This document shows, piece by piece, positions 49,088 through 58,277 of a stretch of 64,000 nucleotides of DNA. The notes under the pieces are model-generated. The model saw only the letters and a program-made list of their open reading frames with translations. It had not been told where the DNA came from and searched no databases. The position numbers and the translations under genes were made by a program. Origin of the DNA: Burkholderiaceae bacterium 26 (GTDB taxonomy: Bacteria > Pseudomonadota > Gammaproteobacteria > Burkholderiales > Burkholderiaceae); the NCBI GenBank assembly GCA_000955795.1, contig JYOB01000016.1:397908-461907 (forward strand), written 5' to 3'. How positions within the stretch are numbered: position 1 is the first letter of the stretch; every line of letters begins with the position of its first letter.

Positions 49088-50533
49088 CTACCGCGTCGCC
49101 GTCGGCGCGGCTGCGGCTTGGTTCCAGTCGCCGCCCACCGCCTTGACGAGGAACACGCTCGTCGTCATCTGCTGGCCAAGAATCTGCACCGCCGTGCGCT
49201 GGTTGTTCAACAGCGATTGCTGCGCGGTGATCACGTCCAACGAGGTTGCGAGCCCGCCCTCGTAGCGCACGCTCGCAATGTCGTAGACCTTGCGGGCGCT
49301 TTCCACGGCATGGCGCGCCTGGTTTGCCGCACGGTCCAGCGATTGCAGCCCGGCAAGGCCATCTTCCACTTCCTGCAACGCGCCCAGCACCGTCTGCCGG
49401 TAGTTGGCGATCGCGCCCTGGTAGGCCGCGTTGGCAAAGTCCACACGCGCCCGCGTGCGGCCGGCGTCAAACACCGTCTGGGCGATCTGCGTGCCGAACG
49501 ACCACAGCAGCGTGGGCGCAGAAAACAACAGCGCCAGATCGCGGCTTTCCCAACCGGCGCCGCCGTTGAGCATCACGCTCGGGAAGAATGCCGCGCGTGC
49601 CACGCCCACCTGCGCGTTGGCGGCAGCAGCGCCCCGTTCAGCCGCTGCCACGTCCGGGCGGCGTTCGATCACGTCGGAGGGCAGCGCCACCGGAATCTGC
49701 GGCGCCGTGCCTGCAAGTGGCGCGGGGTCGAGATGGAAGGCCGGGGCCGGTGTACCGACCAGCGTAGCCAGCGCGTGTTCGTACTGCGCGCGTTGCTTGG
49801 TCAGCAGTTCGGCCTGCGTGGCGGTGCTGTCCACCAGCGCCTGTTGCTGCGCCAGATCGAGCCCCGACGCCACGCCGTCCTGGTGCCGCGAGGTAACAAA
49901 ATCGAGCGCCTTGCGCTGCAGCGCCAGACCTTCCTGCACCACGGCGATTTCCGCATCGGTCTCGCGCAGGTTGTACCAGGTGGTGGCGACCTGCGCGGCA
50001 AGCAGCAGGCGGAAGTTCTCGAAATTGGCGCCGGCCTGCTCTTCACTGGCGGCGGCGTTGGCGACGGTGTTGCGCACGCGGCCGAACAGATCGGCTTCAT
50101 AGCTCGCGTCGGCGCGCAGGACGAAATCGCTCTGCACCGTTGACATCGTTGGGCTCGTGTACGACGAGAGCGGCCGTTCCGACGACGTGCGCGTACGCGT
50201 GTCGTTGTTCGTGGCCGTGATGGTCGGCAACAGGCTTGCGCGAGCCACGCGCGTCTGAGCCTGCGCCTGCTCCAGGTTCGACAGCGCAACCTTGAGCGAT
50301 TGGTTGTGCGCCAGCGCCTGCGTGACGAGTTTGTCGAGCTGTGGATCGTTGAAACGCTGCCACCATGGCCCTTTGGGCGCGGTGTCGGCGGGTTGCGCGG
50401 CGCGCCAGGGCGCTTCGGTCTGCCAGTGCGCGGGCACGTCCATGGCCGGGCGCTCGTAGGTCGGCGCGAGGGAGCAACCGGCCAGCGCGGCGATCATCGA
50501 TGCCGCCAGCGTGGTGGTGCGCAACCGGGTCAT
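49088..50533 (-). CDS. RND efflux outer-membrane factor (NodT/OprM family)
   Basis: Outer-membrane lipoprotein of 481 residues with signal and lipobox (AALAGCSLAP) and two repeats of the TolC-like fold, each with a helical hairpin (SLKVALSNLEQAQAQTRVA; AERGAAAANAQVGVARAAFF). WWQRFNDPQLDKLVTQALAHN is a standard NodT motif. It forms the exit duct of the tripartite pump. ATG 50533 overlaps the adaptor's stop in ATGA; the frame runs open to 51478 antisense to nothing real. Confidence 0.92.
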   Translation of the reverse strand: MTRLRTTTLAASMIAALAGCSLAPTYERPAMDVPAHWQTEAPWRAAQPADTAPKGPWWQRFNDPQLDKLVTQALAHNQSLKVALSNLEQAQAQTRVARASLLPTITATNNDTRTRTSSERPLSSYTSPTMSTVQSDFVLRADASYEADLFGRVRNTVANAAASEEQAGANFENFRLLLAAQVATTWYNLRETDAEIAVVQEGLALQRKALDFVTSRHQDGVASGLDLAQQQALVDSTATQAELLTKQRAQYEHALATLVGTPAPAFHLDPAPLAGTAPQIPVALPSDVIERRPDVAAAERGAAAANAQVGVARAAFFPSVMLNGGAGWESRDLALLFSAPTLLWSFGTQIAQTVFDAGRTRARVDFANAAYQGAIANYRQTVLGALQEVEDGLAGLQSLDRAANQARHAVESARKVYDIASVRYEGGLATSLDVITAQQSLLNNQRTAVQILGQQMTTSVFLVKAVGGDWNQAAAAPTATR

Positions 50534-51855
50534 GATGCGTGCGGCGCGGAAGCCGCGGGCGCTGATGCCGGGGCCGGCGTGACGATGGTGACCGCTTCGC
50601 CCTGCTCGATGGAATCGGCCGGGTTGAGGATCAGCGCGTCCGTCGCCTTCAGGCCGGAGATGATTTCTACCGTGCGGCCGTAGTCGCGTCCGATGGTGAC
50701 GGGGCGCAGGTCGACGTGGCCGTTTTCTGCCACGGCGATGCGCGGGCCCTCCTTGCGGAAGAGCAGCGTGTTGGTGGGCACCGTGAACGCAACCTGTGCA
50801 TCTGGCTTCGCGCTGGCGCTGGCTTCGTCGCCGGTGGTTTTGCCCTTGATGGCGACCTGCACATAGGCGCCGGGCAGCAGCCGCCCGTCCTTGTTGGGCA
50901 GCTGCACTTCCACCTGCATGGTGCGCGTGGTGGCGTCGATGGCGCCGGAGGCGCGCGCGATGGTGCCGTGGAAGGTCTGGCCCGGCAGCTCTGCTAGCGT
51001 CACGGCCACGTCCTGCCCGACCTTCACCTGTTGCGAATACGCCTGCGGCACATAGAGGTAGATGCGCAGCGGATCGGTCTGCGCAAGCGTAAACAGCTCG
51101 CGGTTGGCGCCCGCGTTGCCGGCGTTGACCAACGCGCCGACATCGACATTGCGCTTGGTCACCACGCCCGCAAACGGGGCCACCACGCGGCGGAAGCCTT
51201 GCAGTTCCTGCAGGCGGCGCACGTTGGCTTCTGCGGCAGCCAGGTCGGCCTGGGCCTGGTTGGCGGCGCTGGTGCGCTCGTCCAGTTCCTGTTGCGAGAC
51301 GGCGTCTTTCTGGCGCAGGTTCTGCCAGCGCGTGAGCGAGGTCTGCGCCAGTGCCTTGCGTGCGGCGGCCTGGTTGCGCGTGGCCTGCGCCTGGTTCAGT
51401 TCCTGGTCCACTTCCGGCGTGTCGAGCAGCGCCAGCACTTCGCCCTTGTCGACGTGCGCACCGATGTCTTTGAACCACCGCAGCACGTAACCGCTGGTGC
51501 GCGCATAGATGGGCGATTCAACGTAGCCCTGCAGCGTGCCTGGCAGCGTCAGTTCGCGATTGGTGTGGGCCGGTTTGGGGGCGATGGTGGTGACGTAGCG
51601 GCTGGTCTGCGCGTTCACCTGCCGCTCCAGCGCATGCGCGTTGTAATAGCGGCCGACCAGCGTGCGCGCAGCGCTCAGCGCCAGCACCACCACCACGGCA
51701 ATCACGACCCAGCGTGCGCGGCGCATGGCGGGGCCGCGGTCGACCTGTTCGATCGGGTCAACCGTGACGACGTGGTGCGGCGGGCCGCCTGCGAGGTGCC
51801 CTGAATGCGGCCCAGAATGCGGCCCCGAATGGGCACCGGATGTTTGTTCAGACAT
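50530..51855 (-). CDS. RND efflux periplasmic adaptor (membrane-fusion protein) with His-rich N-terminus
   Basis: Adaptor of 441 residues: cytoplasmic tail, one membrane span near residues 48-65, barrel-sandwich lipoyl domain (YVESPIYARTSGYVLRWFKD; APFAGVVTKRNVDVGALV), a long alpha-hairpin and a beta-barrel domain. The tail contains the repeat SGAHSGPHSGPHSGHLAG and PPHH, with six His in about 22 residues, which is unusual. ATG 51855 overlaps the end of the pump gene by eight bases. It links the inner-membrane pump to the outer-membrane factor. Confidence 0.9.
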   Translation of the reverse strand: MSEQTSGAHSGPHSGPHSGHLAGGPPHHVVTVDPIEQVDRGPAMRRARWVVIAVVVVLALSAARTLVGRYYNAHALERQVNAQTSRYVTTIAPKPAHTNRELTLPGTLQGYVESPIYARTSGYVLRWFKDIGAHVDKGEVLALLDTPEVDQELNQAQATRNQAAARKALAQTSLTRWQNLRQKDAVSQQELDERTSAANQAQADLAAAEANVRRLQELQGFRRVVAPFAGVVTKRNVDVGALVNAGNAGANRELFTLAQTDPLRIYLYVPQAYSQQVKVGQDVAVTLAELPGQTFHGTIARASGAIDATTRTMQVEVQLPNKDGRLLPGAYVQVAIKGKTTGDEASASAKPDAQVAFTVPTNTLLFRKEGPRIAVAENGHVDLRPVTIGRDYGRTVEIISGLKATDALILNPADSIEQGEAVTIVTPAPASAPAASAPHAS

Positions 51856-54800
51856 GTCCTTCGCTTCCCCGCAAATCGTGACTACGCCGGGCGGCGCGCC
51901 GCTGCAATCTGTTGTGCACGCTGGCAAACACCACCGGAACAAAGAAGAGGGTCGAGACGGTCGCAAACAGCAGACCGCCGATCACCGCGCGCCCAAGCGG
52001 CGCGTTCTGTTCTGCGCCTTCGCCCAGGCCCAATGCCATGGGCACCATGCCGATGATCATCGCCAGGGCCGTCATCAGCACCGGGCGCAGGCGCGTGGCA
52101 CCCGCTTCCAGCGCCGCCTGCACAGGCGCAATGCCTTCGGCCAATCGCTCACGCGCAAACGAGATCAACAGAATCGAGTTGGCCGTCGCCACGCCCATCG
52201 TCATGATCGCGCCCGTGAGTGAGGGCACCGACAGCGTGGTCCCCGTCACGAACAGCATCCAGGCGATGCCCGCAAGCGCCGCCGGCAGGGCCGTCACGAT
52301 AATGAGCGGGTCGATCCACGACTGGAAGTTCACGACGATCAGCAGGTACACCAGCACGATCGCCATCACCAGCCCCACGCCCAGGCCGAGGAACGACGAT
52401 TCCATCGTCTGCACCTGGCCGCGAATCGTCACCTGCGCGCCGCGCGGCAGTTTGGGGCGGATGTCGTCAACGGCCTTCTGCACTTCCTTGGCGACAGCGC
52501 CCAGATCGCGCCCCTGAACCGAGGCGTAGACGTCCACCACAGGCGTGATGTTGAAATGCGAGACGACCTGCGGTTGCACGGCAGGGCTTACCTGCACAAG
52601 ATTGCCCAGCAGTTGCGGGCCGCCCGCCTGTGCGGTGCCACCGCGCGAGCCCGCCACCGGCGTGCGCAGCAGCGCGTCAAGGGAGTCGACGCGGTATTGC
52701 GGGCTTGTGACGGCAACCTGGTACACCACGCCGTTAATCGGGTTCAACCAGAACGTGGGCGAGGTCTGGAAGCTCGAGCTGAGCGACACCAGCAGGTTCT
52801 GCGCCACGTCGCGCCCTTCCAGGCCCACCTGCTGGATGCGAGTGCGGTCCATGTTCAAGGCCAGCGTGGGCTGGTCGAAGCGCTGGTGCACATGTGTATC
52901 CACCGCGCCTGGAATCTGCTTGATGCGGTTGGCCAGCATGCCCGCGAGCTGCTTGTTGGTGGCCACGTCGGCGCCCGAGAACTGCACGTCGATGGCCGAC
53001 GGCAGGCCGAAGTTCAGAATCTGGCTGACGATGTCCGCAGGCTGGAAGGCGAATTCCACGCCCGGGAACCGTTTCGGCAGTTCTTCGCGCAGGCGGCGGA
53101 TGTATTCGGCGCTGGGTTTGCGCTCGCCTTCGTGCAGGGCGATCAGGATTTCGCCGTCGAGCGTGCCGATGGTGCCCGCGTTGCTGTACGACAGGTTGAT
53201 ACCGGAGTTGGGCACGCCCAGGTTGTCGAGGATGGTCGACAGCTCTTTCTTGGGAATGATCTCGCGGATGGCCGTTTCCACCTCGTCGGCCAGGCGCGCT
53301 GTCTCTTCAATGCGCATGCCCGATGGTGCCCGCATGTGCAGGCGAATCTGGCCCGCATCCACATCGGGGAAGAAATCGCGGCCGAGCACCAGGAACAGCG
53401 CGCACGACGCCACGCAGAAGCCCAGGAACGAGAGTGCAAACACGCGGCGGCGCTCCAGCAACCCACCGAGGATGGCGGCGTAGTTGCCGCGCATGTGCTC
53501 GAACTGCGTGTTGAACGCCCGGTAGATGCGGCCGAACGTGCTCGGTTTTGCGTCGGCTTTCTTGGCGTCTTGCGTGTGCCCGGTCATGAGCATCATCACC
53601 AGCGTCGGCACCAGCGTGCGCGACAGCACATACGACGCCAGCATCGCGAAGATCACTGCTTCGGCCATCGGCACGAACAGGTAGCGCGCCACGCCTGTGA
53701 GGAAGAACATCGGCACGAACACGATGCAGATACACAGGGTCGACACGAAGGCCGGCACTGCAATCTCGGCCGCGCCGTCCAGGATGGCTGTGATGGGCTC
53801 CTTGCCCTCGTGCAGGTGGCGCTCGATGTTCTCGATGGTGACGGTGGCATCGTCCACCAGAATCCCGACCGCGAGCGCCAGGCCGCCGAGGGTCATCAGG
53901 TTGATGGTCTCGCCCAGCAGATGCAGCACGATGATCGACGACAGGATCGACAGCGGAATCGACACCGCAATGATGGCCGTGCTGCGCCAGTTGCCGAGGA
54001 ACAGCAGGATCATGGCGGCCGTCAGGCACGCGGCGATGAGCGCCTCGCGAATCACGCCTTCAATGGCCGCTTTCACGAACAGCGACTGGTCGAACAGCGG
54101 CGTGATCTTGATGTCTTGCGGAAGCGCCGCCGCGGCGGTGGGCAGCAGCTTGTAGATGTTGCTGACGATATCCAGCGTCGATGCACCGCCGTTCTTCAGG
54201 ATGGACAGCAGCACACCGCGCTGGCCGTCCTGGCGCACCACGTTGGTCTGCGGCGAGAAACCGTCGCGCACATGGGCCACGTCGCCCAGGTACAGCGTCG
54301 CGCCGTTGCTGGTCTTGACCGGAATCGCGTTGAGCGCGGCGATGCTGCCGGGCGTGCCGTTGAGCGTGACGCCGTATTCGGTGGCGTCGATCTTTTGCGT
54401 GCCGGCCGGCAGGATGAGGTTCTGCGCGCCCACCGCGTTGACGATGTCCACGGGGGTCAGGCCCTGCGCCAGGAGCTTCTGCGTGTCGAGATCGACCGTG
54501 ATCTGCCGGCTCTTGCCACCATACGGGAACGGCACGGCGATGCCGGGCACCGTAATCAGGCGCGGGCGCAGGAAGTTCAGCGCCGCATCATTGAGTTCCT
54601 GTTCCGACAGCGTGTTGCTCGACAGGCCCAGCTGCAGGATCGGAATGCTCGACGCCGAATACTTGATGATCAGCGGCGGAGTCGTCCCCGGTGGCAACTG
54701 CCGCACCTGTGCTTGCGACACTGAAACGATCTGCGCCAGCGCGGTCTGGATGTTGGCCGTCGGCTGGAAGAACACCTTGACGATCGAGATGCCGTTCAAC

Positions 54801-55054
54801 GATTGCGATTCGATGTGCTCGATGTCGTTGACGGTGGTCGTCAGGCTGCGCTCCGTGACTGACACGATGCGGTCGGCCATCTCCTTGGCAGGCAGGCCGT
54901 TGTAGTTCCAGATGATGCTGACGACCGGAATGTCGATTTCCGGAAAGATGTCCGTGGGCGTACGCATGAGCGTAAACGGCGTCGCCAGCAGGATCAGCAG
55001 GGCGAGGACGATGAACGTCAGCGGCCTTCGCAGCGCGAGTTGGACAATCCACAT
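51848..55054 (-). CDS. RND multidrug efflux pump, HAE1-type
   Basis: Inner-membrane proton antiporter of 1068 residues, full length for the family, with two six-span repeats and two large periplasmic loops. The proton-relay pair is present as Asp401-Asp402 in GILVDDATVTIENIERH. The N-terminus (RRPLTFIVLALLILLATPFT) and PTDIFPEIDIPVVSIIW are typical of the HAE1/MdtC-like branch rather than of heavy-metal CusA pumps. It is the first gene of the pump operon. The substrate is unknown; the ferulate genes next to it raise the possibility of exporting aromatic acids or aldehydes (inference). Confidence 0.95.
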   Translation of the reverse strand: MWIVQLALRRPLTFIVLALLILLATPFTLMRTPTDIFPEIDIPVVSIIWNYNGLPAKEMADRIVSVTERSLTTTVNDIEHIESQSLNGISIVKVFFQPTANIQTALAQIVSVSQAQVRQLPPGTTPPLIIKYSASSIPILQLGLSSNTLSEQELNDAALNFLRPRLITVPGIAVPFPYGGKSRQITVDLDTQKLLAQGLTPVDIVNAVGAQNLILPAGTQKIDATEYGVTLNGTPGSIAALNAIPVKTSNGATLYLGDVAHVRDGFSPQTNVVRQDGQRGVLLSILKNGGASTLDIVSNIYKLLPTAAAALPQDIKITPLFDQSLFVKAAIEGVIREALIAACLTAAMILLFLGNWRSTAIIAVSIPLSILSSIIVLHLLGETINLMTLGGLALAVGILVDDATVTIENIERHLHEGKEPITAILDGAAEIAVPAFVSTLCICIVFVPMFFLTGVARYLFVPMAEAVIFAMLASYVLSRTLVPTLVMMLMTGHTQDAKKADAKPSTFGRIYRAFNTQFEHMRGNYAAILGGLLERRRVFALSFLGFCVASCALFLVLGRDFFPDVDAGQIRLHMRAPSGMRIEETARLADEVETAIREIIPKKELSTILDNLGVPNSGINLSYSNAGTIGTLDGEILIALHEGERKPSAEYIRRLREELPKRFPGVEFAFQPADIVSQILNFGLPSAIDVQFSGADVATNKQLAGMLANRIKQIPGAVDTHVHQRFDQPTLALNMDRTRIQQVGLEGRDVAQNLLVSLSSSFQTSPTFWLNPINGVVYQVAVTSPQYRVDSLDALLRTPVAGSRGGTAQAGGPQLLGNLVQVSPAVQPQVVSHFNITPVVDVYASVQGRDLGAVAKEVQKAVDDIRPKLPRGAQVTIRGQVQTMESSFLGLGVGLVMAIVLVYLLIVVNFQSWIDPLIIVTALPAALAGIAWMLFVTGTTLSVPSLTGAIMTMGVATANSILLISFARERLAEGIAPVQAALEAGATRLRPVLMTALAMIIGMVPMALGLGEGAEQNAPLGRAVIGGLLFATVSTLFFVPVVFASVHNRLQRRAARRSHDLRGSEGHV

Positions 55055-55143
55055 GGAGGCGTTTCAGAACCGCGGTGCGTTGAAGGAGGGGACGAAGGCC
55101 GCTCGAACGGCGGCGACCAGCCATTCTATCGCCGAGGGGTGCC

Positions 55144-55167
55144 GATCAGAATGTTCCTATGATCAGA
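55144..55167. promoter_or_regulatory. Direct repeat upstream of the RND operon
   Basis: GATCAGA occurs twice (55144-55150 and 55161-55167) at a 17-base interval in the 163-base gap between the RND operon and the MarR gene. It may be a regulator site, but seven-base repeats have limited weight. Confidence 0.3.
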
Positions 55168-55217
55168 CTTTATTACATTGAATAACGGCGGCTGCCGGGG
55201 CAACTGAAGGCGCCCCC

Positions 55218-55691
55218 TCAGCGCAGATTCCGCCCACATTGCAGCAGCAGATCGTGCAGCAATGCCGCGTGCGCGACGTCGATTCCCTGCAACATTTCCT
55301 TCTCCAGCCGGCTGACGGCCTCGTCGCATAGCGCCAGCAATGCGAGCGCTTCATCGGTCAGGCCCAGCATGACGATGCGGCCGTGCGTCGGATCGGGCGT
55401 GCGCGTCACCCAGCCCCGCGCCTCCATCGTCTTCACCACTTCATTGGCCGATTGCGGCGACATGAACGAGCGTTCCGCCAGTTGCGCGTTCGACAGGCTG
55501 CCGCGCGCGTGCAGCACAGACAGCGCGGTGAACTGCGGGACTGTCAGCCCATGCGGCGCCAGCGCCTCGCCCAGGCGGCGCTTGACGATGCGGTCGGTGC
55601 GGCCGATCAGGTAGGGCAGTCGGGCAGACGTTGCCGGGGCGCCCTCGTGCGCGGGCTGAGTTGTATTGCGTTTGGTTCTTGTGGCCGCCAT
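55218..55691 (-). CDS. MarR-family repressor of hydroxycinnamate genes (FerR/CouR/HcaR type)
   Basis: Protein of 157 residues with the MarR winged helix (LSNAQLAERSFMSPQSANEV, then VKTMEARGWVTRTPDPTHGR) and RLPYLIGRTDRIVKRRLGEA at the N-terminus. It is divergent from the ferulate operon, as are the MarR repressors FerC, CouR and HcaR, which release DNA on binding the hydroxycinnamoyl-CoA. ATG 55691 is used; ATG 55727 is possible. It is also read toward the RND operon 163 bases away and could affect that too. A strong palindrome lies in the promoter of the ferulate operon. Confidence 0.85.
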   Translation of the reverse strand: MAATRTKRNTTQPAHEGAPATSARLPYLIGRTDRIVKRRLGEALAPHGLTVPQFTALSVLHARGSLSNAQLAERSFMSPQSANEVVKTMEARGWVTRTPDPTHGRIVMLGLTDEALALLALCDEAVSRLEKEMLQGIDVAHAALLHDLLLQCGRNLR

Positions 55692-55776
55692 GGATGTGAG
55701 TGGGTGTGCACCTATGCAGATGCGCACATTCTGCTACGTGTCGTTCGGATCAGGGTTTACGGCAATGATAATCTCC

Positions 55777-55805
55777 TTGTTATATCAGGTTACCTGATAT
55801 TAAAT
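55777..55805 (+). promoter_or_regulatory. Ferulate-operon promoter with MarR operator in its spacer
   Basis: TTGTTA (55777-55782) and TTAAAT (55800-55805) are spaced by exactly 17 bases. The spacer is filled by ATATCAGGT-T-ACCTGATAT (55782-55800), a perfect 9-base inverted repeat around one base, a form common for MarR-family sites. A bound dimer would exclude RNA polymerase. The hydratase/lyase start codon is 75 bases downstream. Confidence 0.75.
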
Positions 55806-55880
55806 GGGCACCAAGCTGAGACGCGCCGCACATCAGGCGGCGGGAGTTTCGAAGCAAGCCGACAGATCAAGGAGATGGAA

Positions 55881-56714
55881 ATGGCTGATTACCAAGGGCG
55901 CTGGCATACCGTGGACGTGAAGGTGGACCAGGGCATTGCGTGGGTGACGTTCAACCGCCCCGAGAAGCGCAACGCCATGAGCCCGACGCTCAACGCGGAA
56001 ATGATCCAGGTGCTCGAAGCGCTGGAGCTGGATGCCGATGCCAAGGTGCTGGTGCTGACCGGTGCGGGCGATGCCTGGACGGCCGGCATGGACTTGAAGG
56101 AATACTTCCGCGAAGTGGACGCGGGCCCCGAGATCCTGCAGGAGAAGATCCGCCGCGACGCCTGCCAGTGGCAATGGAAGCTCTTGCGCATGTACGCCAA
56201 GCCGACCATCGCGATGGTCAATGGCTGGTGCTTCGGTGGCGGGTTCTCGCCGCTGGTGGCGTGCGATCTGGCGATTGCCGCAGACGAGGCCACCTTCGGC
56301 CTGTCGGAAATCAACTGGGGCATCCCGCCGGGCAACCTCGTCAGCAAGGCGATGGCGGATACCGTCGGCCACCGTCAGGCGCTCTACTACATCATGACCG
56401 GCGAGACCTTCACCGGACAGCAGGCCGCCGCCATGGGCCTCGTCAACCAGAGCGTGCCGCGGGCCCATCTGCGCGCCCGCACCGTGGCGATTGCTGAGAA
56501 GCTGCTGGAAAAGAACCCGGTGGTGCTGCGTGCCGCCAAGCACGGCTTCAAGCGCAGCCGCGAGCTGACGTGGGAGCAGAACGAGGACTATCTGTACGCC
56601 AAGCTTGACCAGGCCACGCTGCGGGACCCGGAGGGCGGCCGCGAGCAGGGCCTGAAGCAGTTCCTGGACGACAAGTCGATCAAGCCGGGTCTGCAGGCAT
56701 ACAAGCGCGCCTGA
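55881..56714 (+). CDS. ech: p-Hydroxycinnamoyl-CoA hydratase/lyase (feruloyl-CoA hydratase-aldolase)
   Basis: Crotonase-fold enzyme of 277 residues that hydrates feruloyl-CoA and cleaves it to vanillin and acetyl-CoA. Numbered from ATG 55881, Ser123 (GGGFSPL), Glu143 (LSEINWG) and Tyr239 (DYLYAKLD) fall exactly at the positions of the catalytic and substrate-binding residues of the Pseudomonas HCHL enzyme. The start six bases after AAGGAG is preferred to the ATG at 55875. First gene of the ferulate operon, followed after 33 bases by the vanillin dehydrogenase. Confidence 0.95.
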   Translation: MADYQGRWHTVDVKVDQGIAWVTFNRPEKRNAMSPTLNAEMIQVLEALELDADAKVLVLTGAGDAWTAGMDLKEYFREVDAGPEILQEKIRRDACQWQWKLLRMYAKPTIAMVNGWCFGGGFSPLVACDLAIAADEATFGLSEINWGIPPGNLVSKAMADTVGHRQALYYIMTGETFTGQQAAAMGLVNQSVPRAHLRARTVAIAEKLLEKNPVVLRAAKHGFKRSRELTWEQNEDYLYAKLDQATLRDPEGGREQGLKQFLDDKSIKPGLQAYKRA

Positions 56715-56747
56715 TCTGCTCCCTCCAACGCCCCCGGAGACGAACCC

Positions 56748-58211
56748 ATGCCTGACGTGACTCAGCTTGTGACCCTACTGATCGGCGGTCAAAGCCGCCC
56801 AGCCGCCAACGGTGCCACTTTCGAGCGCCGCAACCCAGTCAACGACGCGGTCGCCTCGCGCGCGGCGGCTGCCACGCTGGAGGATGCCGACGCCGCCGTG
56901 CAGGCCGCCGCCGATGCATTCCCCGCGTGGGCAGCCCTGCCGCCGGGTGAGCGCCGCAAGCGCCTGCTCAAGGCGGCCGACTTGATGGACCAGCACACCG
57001 AGACGTTCATTCGTGCCGGCGCGGCCGAAACCGGCGCCAGCCCCAACTGGATCGGCTTCAACGTCATGCTGGCGGCCAACATGCTGCGCGAAGCTGCCTC
57101 CATGACCACGCAGATCGACGGCAGCGTCATCCCGTCGGATATGCCGGGCAACTTTGCGATGGCTGTGCGCCAGCCGTGCGGCGTCGTGCTCGGCATTGCG
57201 CCGTGGAACGCGCCGGTGATCCTGGGCACGCGCGCGCTGGCGATGCCGCTGGCGTGCGGCAACACGGTCGTGCTCAAGGCATCGGAGATGTGTCCGGGCG
57301 TGCACCGGCTGATCGGCACCGTGCTGCAAGAGGCTGGCTTGGGCGACGGCGTAGTCAACGTGATAAGCAACGCGCCGGCGGATGCGGCCCAGGTGGTGGA
57401 GCGCCTGATCGCGCATCCGGCCGTACGCCGCGTGAACTTCACAGGCTCGACGCACGTGGGGCGCATCATTGCGCAGCACGCCGCGCGGCATCTCAAGCCA
57501 GCATTGCTGGAGCTGGGCGGCAAAGCGCCGGTGCTGGTGCTGGACGATGCAGACCTGGATGCTGCGGTGGATGCGATTGCCTTCGGTGCGTTCTTCAACC
57601 AGGGCCAGATCTGCATGTCGACCGAACGCGTCATCGTCGATCGCAAGATTGCCGATGCCCTCGTCGACAAGCTGGCCGCCAAGGCGCGCACGCTTCGCGC
57701 GGGTGACCCGACCGACGCCACCGCGCAACTGGGCGCGATGGTGAGCGTGGATGCGGCCAAGCGCGTGCAGGCGCTGGTGGAAGATGCCCGCGCCCACGGC
57801 GCTGCACTGCCTGTTGGGTTGCACATGGATGGCGCCATCGTGCAGCCGGCCATTGTGGATGGCGTGACGCCTGCCATGCGGTTGTATAACGAGGAATCGT
57901 TTGGCCCCGTGGTGACGGTGGCGCGCGTGGACGGCGATGAAGAGGCGATCCGCTTGGCCAACGACAGCGAATACGGCTTGTCGGCCGCCGTGTTCAGCCG
58001 CGATGTGTCGCGCGCCATGCGGGTTGCGCAGCGCATCGAATCGGGCATCTGCCATATCAATGGCCCCACCGTGCACGATGAAGCGCAGATGCCGTTTGGC
58101 GGCGTAAAGAGCAGCGGCTATGGCCGTTTTGGCGGCAAGGCGTCGATTGCGGAATTTACGGAGCTGCGCTGGATCACCTTGCAGAATACGCCGCGCCACT
58201 ATCCGATTTAA
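56748..58211 (+). CDS. vdh: Vanillin (aromatic aldehyde) dehydrogenase
   Basis: NAD-dependent aldehyde dehydrogenase of 487 residues with Glu255 (LLELGGKAP) as base and Cys289 (NQGQICMSTER) as nucleophile. The QGQICMS motif is typical of the vanillin/salicylaldehyde/benzaldehyde dehydrogenase group. It oxidises the vanillin made by the hydratase/lyase to vanillate. No vanillate demethylase gene is in the window. Confidence 0.92.
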   Translation: MPDVTQLVTLLIGGQSRPAANGATFERRNPVNDAVASRAAAATLEDADAAVQAAADAFPAWAALPPGERRKRLLKAADLMDQHTETFIRAGAAETGASPNWIGFNVMLAANMLREAASMTTQIDGSVIPSDMPGNFAMAVRQPCGVVLGIAPWNAPVILGTRALAMPLACGNTVVLKASEMCPGVHRLIGTVLQEAGLGDGVVNVISNAPADAAQVVERLIAHPAVRRVNFTGSTHVGRIIAQHAARHLKPALLELGGKAPVLVLDDADLDAAVDAIAFGAFFNQGQICMSTERVIVDRKIADALVDKLAAKARTLRAGDPTDATAQLGAMVSVDAAKRVQALVEDARAHGAALPVGLHMDGAIVQPAIVDGVTPAMRLYNEESFGPVVTVARVDGDEEAIRLANDSEYGLSAAVFSRDVSRAMRVAQRIESGICHINGPTVHDEAQMPFGGVKSSGYGRFGGKASIAEFTELRWITLQNTPRHYPI

Positions 58212-58277
58212 CCGATCTGAAGTTCGGCAGCCGCCCACCACAACCATAAAACGGGCGGCGCATTCAGGAGACAAGAC

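Noticed and set aside
49088-51478. Outer-membrane factor as a protein of 796 residues
   Set aside because: The upstream extension overlaps the adaptor gene in another frame; signal peptide and lipobox start at ATG 50533.
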